Of a stretch of 64,000 nt of DNA, positions 1 through 7,800 are shown piece after piece. The stretch is from an uncultured Alphaproteobacteria bacterium. Lineage in GTDB: Bacteria; Pseudomonadota; Alphaproteobacteria; Thalassobaculales; Thalassobaculaceae. How positions within the stretch are numbered: the stretch's first letter is position 1; each line of letters begins with the position of its first letter. The notes beneath the pieces were generated by a model that made no database searches, was not told where the DNA came from, and was given only the letters and a program-made list of their open reading frames with translations. The DNA is taken from NCBI GenBank assembly GCA_902589475.1, contig CACITD010000002.1:1-64000 (forward strand), written 5' to 3'. Position numbers and translations under genes: made by a program.

Positions 1-392
1 TTAGACAGGCAGACGAGTTTTTGGGTGGCTTGGATATCATGGTTAATAATGCAGGCACTGCTGGTCCAACGGCTTTGATCGAAGATATTTCCTTGGAAGA
101 GTGGCATAATTGCCTAAATATAAATTTGACAAGTGCGTTCATGGGGACTCAACTTGCAATCCCACGTATTAAAGAGAGCGATAATCTAGGAGGTAGTATA
201 ATAAATTTATCTTCCGCTGCAGGTAAATTTGGCTTTCCTCTTCGCAGTCCCTATTCAGCAGCAAAATGGGCTATTGTGGGATTTACGCGAACGACAGCTT
301 TAGAAGTCGGTCAGTACCGAATAAGATGCAATTGTATACAGCCAGGCCCGGTCGAGGGAGACCGGATCGATCGCGTGATACAAGCGAAAGCT
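1..392 (+). pseudogene. Short-chain dehydrogenase/reductase, truncated at both ends
   Basis: The reading frame is open from the window edge, so the N-terminus with the Rossmann glycine motif lies outside. Visible SDR signatures are the NNAG motif near the left edge, the NLSSAAG strand carrying the catalytic Ser, and the YSAAK Tyr-x3-Lys pair, followed by the IQPGPV segment typical after the catalytic helix. Recognisable SDR sequence stops at about RVIQAKA (near base 392). The rest of the ORF to 683 is the antisense of the neighbouring LLM gene, not SDR. About 50-70 C-terminal residues expected for the family are missing. The gene is therefore broken or wrongly joined here. Substrate unknown. 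Confidence 0.75.
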
Positions 393-394
393 TG
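381..394. repeat. Perfect short palindrome at the junction of two truncated genes
   Basis: CAAGC-GAAA-GCTTG is a 5-bp inverted repeat with a 4-base loop. The last family-like codons of the SDR (plus strand) and of the LLM oxidoreductase (minus strand) both fall inside it, so it is the exact breakpoint between two unrelated genes facing each other. It also contains an AAGCTT hexamer. A palindrome at such a join fits an inversion, template switching or a chimeric read or assembly. Confidence 0.7.
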
Positions 395-1021
395 CATATT
401 GTTCCAAATACCTTTTACCACTTTTGGGTCGGGGTGGTTTGGAAACCAACCATCAAATTCATTCCCAACTCGGTTTACATTCGCTTCTGCATTTCCTCCA
501 ATCCATATAGGCGGACCTCCTTCCTGCACGGGCTCGGGACCCAAAACACCTTCTTCGACCTGCCATCTACCATCCCAATTAACAGGCTTTCCTCTCCATA
601 GCTCTCTGCAAAGTCGTAATCCTTCTAACATTCGGCCCACCCGCTTTTCCCAGGGAACGCCGGCTGATTTAAATTCCTGCTGAACGTTCGGAACGTTAGC
701 AGCTATGCCCACTCCTATTATTGTTCTACCATCAGAGACTTGGTCGAGCGTGGCGATTTGGTGTGCCATTACGACCGGGTTGCGTAAAGCGGGGATTAGG
801 ATTGCGGTGCCCAATTTTACATGATCCGTGCGACCTGCCACACCAGCTAATAATGTTAATGGTTCGTGACGAGGACGCGCTAAAAGAGAGTCGCCAACCC
901 AAATTGAGTCATAACCCAACCCTTCTGCTTTTTGCGCAAGTTTTAACAAAGGAGCTGCTTCTGGACGTCCCTCCATAACGCTCTCACGAGTTGGCAGGAG
1001 ATAACCGATTGGTATTCGCAT
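383..1021 (-). pseudogene. LLM-class (luciferase-like) flavin-dependent oxidoreductase, 3' end missing
   Basis: The N-terminus starts MRIPIGYLLP and continues with the TIM-barrel features of bacterial luciferase-like monooxygenases: the AQKAEGLGYDSIWVGDS helix-strand, the KLGTAILIPALRNPVVMAHQIATLD segment and GRTIIGVGIA. The family-like sequence runs through PPIWIGGNAE to about MQAFA and then enters the palindrome at 381-394. The last residues of the ORF (to base 311) are antisense of the SDR. Family members usually have 280-350 residues, so roughly a third is absent. These enzymes use F420 or FMN; which one cannot be decided here. Confidence 0.75.
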
Positions 1022-1102
1022 AATGATTCCTCAGACTTGTGTTATTTGAACCAACGGTGAGTTTAGCCAAATTACATGGCTTCACAAGCGCTGATATTTT
1101 TG

Positions 1103-1117
1103 ATACGCAAATCGTAT
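1103..1117. promoter_or_regulatory. Short inverted repeat upstream of the MDR oxidoreductase
   Basis: ATACG-CAAAT-CGTAT lies about 55 bases before the start of the MDR gene, in the gap between it and the divergent LLM gene. Size and position suit a repressor site, but arms of only five bases can arise by chance. Confidence 0.25.
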
Positions 1118-1170
1118 AGATAAAACCCAAATTAAAAAAATATGAATAGCGTTTTGATTAAGGAAATATT

Positions 1171-2145
1171 ATGAGAGCAGTAGTAGTTACCGATCAAGCA
1201 GTAGAAGTGCAGGACGTAAAAAAACCCGAACCAAAACCAAACGAAGTATTGGTACAAGTTAGAGCATGCGGGTTAAACCGTGCTGATTTGATGGTAGCAG
1301 GTGGAATGGCCCATGGTGCAACCGGCGGCACAGGAACAATTGTTGGCATGGAGTTTTCCGGCGAAGTTGTGAGTCTTGGCTCTGAAGTAAAAAATTTCAA
1401 AGAGGGTGACCGTGTTATGTGCCATGGCACAGAAAGTTGGGCTGATTATGCCGTTGCAGACTGGGGTCGGACCGTTAAAATTCCCGATACTAACATGAGT
1501 TTTGAGCAAGCTGCTACGCTTCCTGTATCTTTATACACAATGCACAACGCAATTGTGACAAATGGCACTCTTCAATCTGGTGAAGCTGTCTTAATACAGG
1601 GTGCAAGTTCAGGCGTTGGATTAATGGCTCTTCAGATTGCAAAACTTAAAGGGGCTAGCCTTGTTATCGGAAGCTCAACAAATGAAGAGCGCCGAAATAG
1701 ATTGGCGGAATTTGGAGCAGACTTGGCGATCGATTCTCGAGATACAAATTGGGCTGACCAAGTACTAGACGCTACCGGAGGCAAAGGTGTAGATCTTATA
1801 ATCGACCAGCTATCCGGATATGTTGCCAACGACAACCTCAAAGCAACTGCAATTATGGGAAGAATAATTAACGTTGGGCGTCTTGGGGGCTTCAGCGGTG
1901 ATTTCGATTTTGACCTCCATGCAGCACGGCGTATTCAATACATCGGTGTAACGTTCCGAACTCGCTCTATTGATGAAATTCGGGCTATCACCAAGGCAGT
2001 GCAGGAGGATTTAGGTAGAGACCTAGGAGATGGAAAACTCGCACTACCCATTGACAGTAGTTTTGATATTGAAGATGTGAACGATGCACTCGCACGGATG
2101 AAAGCAAACGAACATTTTGGAAAAATCATCCTTACATTGAGTTAG
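1171..2145 (+). CDS. Zinc-independent quinone-oxidoreductase-like MDR alcohol dehydrogenase
   Basis: A 324-residue medium-chain dehydrogenase/reductase of the quinone reductase (QOR) type. The N-terminal GroES-like part contains RACGLNRADLMVAGG and the VGMEFSGEVVSLG segment. The NADPH-binding Rossmann segment is IQGASSGVGLMALQIAK (about residues 143-159). The cysteine/histidine ligands of classical zinc alcohol dehydrogenases and the structural-zinc four-cysteine loop are not seen, consistent with QOR members that reduce quinones or enoyl substrates. Length matches the family. The start codon follows the AT-rich leader with AAGGA about 10 bases upstream. It appears monocistronic. Substrate not predictable. 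Confidence 0.85.
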   Translation: MRAVVVTDQAVEVQDVKKPEPKPNEVLVQVRACGLNRADLMVAGGMAHGATGGTGTIVGMEFSGEVVSLGSEVKNFKEGDRVMCHGTESWADYAVADWGRTVKIPDTNMSFEQAATLPVSLYTMHNAIVTNGTLQSGEAVLIQGASSGVGLMALQIAKLKGASLVIGSSTNEERRNRLAEFGADLAIDSRDTNWADQVLDATGGKGVDLIIDQLSGYVANDNLKATAIMGRIINVGRLGGFSGDFDFDLHAARRIQYIGVTFRTRSIDEIRAITKAVQEDLGRDLGDGKLALPIDSSFDIEDVNDALARMKANEHFGKIILTLS

Positions 2146-2221
2146 AAAGACACAGCAATATAGCATGTGCGATCAAAACCATGCAGTTTTTTAGAAAGCT
2201 CGCGTGGCTTTGTCTAACTTT

Positions 2222-3127
2222 TTAATTATATAGTGATAACTTCTTTCTAAGGTCATACTGCGGGCGAAAGTTCAGGTTAATTTCTGCAAAAGAGAGGTCG
2301 TAAAGAGGTGCAAACGGATTATTTTTGTAGATCATTGGCGCTTTAATTTCTGGCTCCTTGCCTGACATCTTTTTTATCCTGGCTAGAGTGTCATCTGGAG
2401 CCAGTGTGTTTGGGCCCGATAAAAAATAGGGTCCAAGGCCTGGTTTTTCTAGATTAAGGGCATTCCTGTAGGCGATAGCCAAATCTCTAGGATCTATATA
2501 GTGCCACATTGCGCCTCCACCTGGAGGTTTGTGCCCGCCTTGAGTAGGGCCCGAATACCCTTCTGGATCTGCTGCACGAGCTATAACTTCTGTCTCAAGA
2601 TCAGGGTAGAGAACAAACACTGGACGCATTATAACAGCTTCAAAACTGCCACGATCTAGGAAACTTTTTGTCATCTCCTCACATAATTTTTTACTCAATG
2701 CGTATGGATCAGTAGGTCGGCAAATATGGCTTTCATCGACTGGTAGATAATCAGGAGCGATCATCGACCCAGATAAAACTGTATAACCTATAACTGAATC
2801 ACTGGATGTAACAATGACCCTCTTCACTCCCGCTTCTTCAGCGGCCTTAAGGACATTCCAAGTGCCCGTTACATTTGTGTGGATAATTTCCTCGTGGGTC
2901 CCACTCCAGATATTTGGAACCGCTGCTATTTGAATTACGGCATCCATTCCCTCACAAGCTCTTCTCACAGCCTTATAATTTAAAATTGTGTCCTGTATAT
3001 GCGGAAGCCCTTTTTTGTCCGGCAAAATATCGATACCATAGAGATCGTAATGACCGAGCAATTTATCAATTACATAACCTCCCATTAAGCCGCCCGCGCC
3101 CGTAACTAAAACTTTCCCTATACTCAT
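2222..3127 (-). CDS. NAD-dependent epimerase/dehydratase (extended SDR)
   Basis: 301 residues with the extended-SDR layout: VTGAGGLMGGYV nucleotide-binding motif at the N-terminus, an acidic residue after the second strand (DLYGIDILPDK), the VTSSDSV strand with the catalytic Ser, and the YALSKK Tyr-x3-Lys active site around residue 142. The C-terminal half (HYIDPRDLA, FLSGPNT) resembles family members acting on nucleotide sugars or small aldehydes. It faces away from the MetE-like gene across a 150-base shared promoter region that holds an 8-bp inverted repeat. The reaction cannot be assigned. Confidence 0.85.
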   Translation of the reverse strand: MSIGKVLVTGAGGLMGGYVIDKLLGHYDLYGIDILPDKKGLPHIQDTILNYKAVRRACEGMDAVIQIAAVPNIWSGTHEEIIHTNVTGTWNVLKAAEEAGVKRVIVTSSDSVIGYTVLSGSMIAPDYLPVDESHICRPTDPYALSKKLCEEMTKSFLDRGSFEAVIMRPVFVLYPDLETEVIARAADPEGYSGPTQGGHKPPGGGAMWHYIDPRDLAIAYRNALNLEKPGLGPYFLSGPNTLAPDDTLARIKKMSGKEPEIKAPMIYKNNPFAPLYDLSFAEINLNFRPQYDLRKKLSLYN

Positions 3128-3200
3128 GGCCTGATCTCTCGCTTTTTTTTAGGTTATTTTTTTATAAACCTTACCTAATAAAATAAAGACAATCGAACCA

Positions 3201-3239
3201 AACGATAACTTTTTATATTTCGATCGTAAAATTATCGTT
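3201..3239. promoter_or_regulatory. Operator-like 8-bp inverted repeat in a divergent promoter
   Basis: AACGATAA (3201-3208) and TTATCGTT (3232-3239) are perfect reverse complements around a 23-base centre that includes the palindrome CGATCG. The repeat sits between the divergent epimerase and MetE-like genes, 39 bases before the latter start codon, which is a natural place for a dimeric regulator to control both. Confidence 0.45.
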
Positions 3240-3277
3240 AATCTAAATCTAAAAATAGCAATACCAGGAGAAGATCT

Positions 3278-4438
3278 ATGTCTTCCATTAAAAAAATTTT
3301 AACCACGCATGCTGGTAGCCTTCCCCGCCCGAAACCTCTCACCCAACTCTATGCGGATAGAGTGGCCGGTCTCGAAATAGACGAGAGCATGTTGTCTGAT
3401 AGGGCCTTTCAAGCAACTAAATGGGTGATTGAACAGCAAAAAGCTGTTGGAATTGATTTGCCGAACAATGGAGAACAAGGCCGGGAGGCATTCTTCCTTT
3501 ATATTCAGCGTCGGATTAGGGGTTTTGGAGGAAAAGGAAAACGAAAACCTTGGGGAGACTTAATGGACTTCCCAGATTTTGCCAAATTTAGCCAAGCTAG
3601 CTTTGCAGAAAAAAAAATGGTTAGTAATAGAGAGCCTCCCGTTGCATTAGAAAAAATTTCGTATATCGCACCAGAAGAAAATTTGGCAGAGATTAACACG
3701 TTTAAAGATACACTTGCTCATGTTTGGCCCGAATGTACTTCTGCCTTCATAACAGCCCCTTCACCTGGAATGCTAGCTACCGCTATGCATAACCGTGCAT
3801 ATCCAAGTGACGGAGAGTATCTAGACGCACTTGGTGAAGCCGTCGCAGTTGAATACGAGGCTGCGATAACTAATGGACTAATACTTCAGATAGATGCGCC
3901 GGACCTCGCTATGGAACGGCATCTAACCTTTGCTAATAGATCTTTATCTGACTTTCTTAAATTTGCTGAAGAAGTGATTGAAAGGATAAACAGCGCTATT
4001 AAGGGTCTCCCCAAGGAAAAGCTAAGGCTGCACGTATGTTGGGGAAATTACGAAGGTCCTCATCATCTTGATGTACCTCTAAAAGAAGTACTTCCTATTA
4101 TCATCGAAGCAGATGTTGGAGGGATTATGCTTCCATTTGCCAATCCCAGGCACCAACACGAAATCGAAGTTCTTAAGGAAATACATCTAAAGCCAAAACA
4201 ATACCTCATTGCCGGCGTAATAGATACACTAACCAATTTTATAGAACACCCTGAAGTGATCGCGCAACGTCTAGAGCGTGCAGCCCAAGCGGTTGGTGAC
4301 GCCAGAAGGGTTCAAGCCGGAACAGACTGTGGATTTGATACTGCAGCGGGAATGGGTCGGGTAACGCAGGATATTGTTTGGGCAAAGCTTAAAGCAATGA
4401 GGGATGGAACCGACCTTGCATCAGACAGATTACTTTAG
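3278..4438 (+). CDS. Methionine synthase II (MetE C-terminal-domain) family protein
   Basis: 386 residues, matching the catalytic C-terminal barrel of cobalamin-independent methionine synthase but without the N-terminal half of full MetE (about 760 residues). The start has the family HAGSLPRP motif. Candidate zinc ligands are His252 and Cys254 (LHVCWGNYEG), Glu277 and Cys351 (AGTDCGF), in the order seen in MetE. Such stand-alone proteins include core methionine synthases and alkyl-thiol methyltransferases, so homocysteine is not certain as acceptor. The start is preceded by an AGGAGAAG ribosome site. The gene lies upstream of, and in the same direction as, the 1188-residue thiol-related fusion, with a 379-base gap. 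Confidence 0.8.
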   Translation: MSSIKKILTTHAGSLPRPKPLTQLYADRVAGLEIDESMLSDRAFQATKWVIEQQKAVGIDLPNNGEQGREAFFLYIQRRIRGFGGKGKRKPWGDLMDFPDFAKFSQASFAEKKMVSNREPPVALEKISYIAPEENLAEINTFKDTLAHVWPECTSAFITAPSPGMLATAMHNRAYPSDGEYLDALGEAVAVEYEAAITNGLILQIDAPDLAMERHLTFANRSLSDFLKFAEEVIERINSAIKGLPKEKLRLHVCWGNYEGPHHLDVPLKEVLPIIIEADVGGIMLPFANPRHQHEIEVLKEIHLKPKQYLIAGVIDTLTNFIEHPEVIAQRLERAAQAVGDARRVQAGTDCGFDTAAGMGRVTQDIVWAKLKAMRDGTDLASDRLL

Positions 4439-4817
4439 TTATCTTCCTAATAAGGGTTGCTGATTTACCGCTAAAATAACAACGGCCTATGTTATAATGT
4501 AGGAGTAGAGATCCGTTTTTTTGCAGTATCAGGTTGGTCGTTGTTTTGAAATTTTTCTGTCGAAGGGAGAAATATTCTCAAACAATTTTTTAGTCAAACC
4601 TAGTTTGAAAAAGTGTTTAAACCCTCTCTTTGGAAAATATTTAACGCACCTAAGAAACAAGTCAACCAGCAATCTATCAGCTCAAATATAAAAAAGGAAC
4701 TTACATAAGACAAAAAACTAGTTGACGTGGCAACACTTGTTCAAGGTGTTATAGTGCACATGGCTTTGCTTACTATTAAAAGACATTTTATCTCTATTGT
4801 TGGGGAATTAATCGGAA
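4439..4817. other. 379-base gap before the fusion gene
   Basis: No convincing gene is seen; the small ORF at 4727-4930 overlaps the fusion in another frame and has no family features. The region is AT-rich. A TATAAT hexamer lies at 4493-4498 without a clear -35. TTGACG (4722-4727) and TATAGT (4750-4755) are 22 bases apart, too far for an ideal promoter. An imperfect inverted repeat, AACACTTG-TT-CAAGGTGTT, lies at 4732-4750. A GGGGA ribosome site precedes the ATG at 4818. Confidence 0.4.
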
Positions 4818-7800
4818 ATGGCTTCAGAACAGCAGAATTTAATAACACAAAAACATTGGGAAATGGTGCTGGATGCTATTCCAGAAATCAACCACGATGC
4901 CGCACAAGAAGACTTTCAAGTACTTTTTAGACATTCTCGTTTAAACGCTGGAGATATCCTTCCAGCCAACGGGTTATATGTAGTAATCGCAGGTGCGGTT
5001 AGCCTGAAATTAAATGATGAAGAGTTAATGAAGGCTGGCCCCTTAGATTATTTTTATGAGGAATATCTTTTACTCGACGAGTTAAATGTAGAAGTTAGCG
5101 CTACCGCCCTTGCAAGCACCGAGGTGGCGTTTTTATCAAAGGAAAAGTGGGATACTCTCGAGGCTAAGAAACGAGAAAGATGCCTATCTGTTTTCTTTGG
5201 GGATTTAATAAACATACACAAGCATGAATTTCAGCAGCCTATAAATAGTTGCAATATTACAGCAGCAGCACTTAGCTTAACAGGTCTGGGTTTTCCAACC
5301 GAAGTTGACGATATTTTCAAAAGTTGTGCACTTCCGGTTTCTTACGTTGTCAACGAAGGAATGACTATTGGTGAATTGTATGACGTAGCTTCAAGTCACA
5401 TCTTTGCAGAGGGCTTGAGGGACGAGGTAGGAGTGGAACTCTATTACTTTGACCGTGACGTAATTAATAATGAAGATCTATTCAAGGCCATCACTGAATC
5501 AAACCAAATTGGTGGCCGCAATGACATTCTTGTTGCGAATTTTGCTGTTGGACTGGCTCACGGAAACGAGAAACTAAAAGGCGGCCATTTTGCTTTAATA
5601 GCAAAATGCAACAAAAAGACGAAACTAGTCCATATGATGGATGTTCATCCCGAAAAATATGGCAAGATCTGGATTACATCAATCGACCGATTATACAATG
5701 CAATGACTGACCACGACACTAACGCTCATCGTGCTCGCGGCCTCATCAGATTTATTCGAAAGTCCGCTGTCGAAAACCGCCTTGATGCATTAGCTAAAAG
5801 CGATTGTTTTCCGGTAAACTGCACGCAATATATGGATCTAACACCAGAAAAAAGGCGGCATATTTTTGGTCGTGCTAGTTTAAACATGAATAGTCTCTAC
5901 GTTCTTTCTATGGGACTGAGCTTTCTAGATAAACACGCTATCGATGTCGATGAAATTTTAGCTGCAGCAAATATTTCCTACACGAAAGCACTTTCGATTG
6001 AAACAACAGCTAAACAACTAGCAGAAATTGCAAATGAATATTTAACGCACCAAGAATTTTCAGAGGTAGATTGTTCTTATCTTAACTTTGAAGCAGACGA
6101 GGAAAAAACCAAAGATGTTTGGTTCAAAGAGCAACTATTAAAAATTGCCAATAATCCAAACGCCCACATTTTAGTTAATATTAATTACAATGATGTTCTG
6201 GGTCATACCGCCATTGGAGAAGTAAGTAGTACTTATCGAGAAACCGCGCCCCTAACAGAATTTTGGGTCGCATGTATCGACTACTCCTATGAAACTGATG
6301 TTGTTATATTAGCTGATATGAGCGTAGCATCATCACAGATTTGGCGAGCTCCGAGGTCGAAGGTTTTTCGAGGAATAAAGGAAGCGGAAACACTTGGCTT
6401 AGTGCTTTTAGAAAAGGCAAACCCGGATGAAAATCCACTCGAATTCAACAACATAATAACCCAAAATAAATTAGTTCTATTCTACAATGATGACGACCCG
6501 TGGTCATATATGCTCAAAAGCGTAATGAGCAATATTGGTATCACTGAGATACATCTAGTAGACGTAAGCGGCTTGGATATGTACTCGCTGAATCTCAAAA
6601 AAAAGCTGGCTATTCACAGCGGCAAGGAACGGACGCCTTACTTATACTTTAAGGGTCAGTGCCTCGGGGAAGTCGATGATATTATAACGATGGTTAAAAA
6701 TGGCGACTTTCAAACACTCTTAAATGCTGAGGGCCTCTCGGTCTTGATGAGAAATGAAACACCAAGTCTTGATAATAATATTTTTAGTTATCCAAAAGGG
6801 GGGCTCGTAGAGCCAAGAGATGGAAAACATAATGTTTTATTATGCTGCTGCGGGTCTTCTGCTGCAGATAAAATCCCTGAGTTAGTTGAACGACTGGTTG
6901 ACGCTGGTCACAATGTTAAACTTGTTCCGACTAATTCTTCTGAAACATTTTTTAGAGATTTTGGGATGGAACGTATTCTCTCCAAAATTAAACCAAGTGA
7001 TATCTACAGAGATGATGACGAATGGAATTTCCGTTACACAGAATTTGGAATGCCAGTGCGAGCAGCTCATTTAGCACTTTGCGATTGGGCTGATTGTGTA
7101 GTGGTCGCACCTGTTTCTTGCAACTCAATGGGTAAAATAGCAAATGGTGTTGCGGATAACCTTCTCAGCTCTGTATTTGTTGCATGGCAATACCAACGAA
7201 AGCCCGTAATTTTATGTCCAGCGTGTAACACCAATATGTGGAATAATATTACAACCCAAAACAATGTTACTGCCCTCAAGCGTCTCGGTGCAACCATCGA
7301 GGGACCGCGTTCAGGTATTCTTTCAAACGGGCGGATGGGAACGGGAATGATGGCTAGCGTTGATGAAATTATTTCTACGCTAGAAACTGAGTTTTTAACT
7401 CTCGATGACAAAGCAAAAACAGTTATGCGTTGGGGAAAGGCCGCGGGTGAGTCCGCAGATCCCCTCAACTGGCGTAAAATATACAGAGCAATTGACGAGG
7501 ACATTGTTGGGGTAAATATTTTAGACGATGAAAACGCCGATTCGCTATTACATTATGCGGCTGGCGGCGAAGGAAAAGTCACCGAAAGTGGTATCGAGCG
7601 AGGTAGAGCCGCTATAGAACCAATGAAAGAACTTATAAAAAGAGGAATCAATATCAATTTAAGAAATGACCACTATTTCTCTCCGCTGCATGTTGCAATG
7701 AGCAGTGGTTCCTTACAAGCGGTAAATATTCTTTTAGATGCTGGCGCCGAAGTTTCCCATAGCCTAAAATTTATGGAAAACGCCGACATCCCAATAGAAA

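Noticed and set aside
2195-2211. AAAGC-TCGCGTG-GCTTT hairpin between convergent genes as a terminator
   Set aside because: The stem is short and AT-rich and the T-run is eight or more bases away; not enough to call.
4727-4930. ORF of 67 residues before the fusion
   Set aside because: It overlaps the fusion start in another frame and has no family features or ribosome site.
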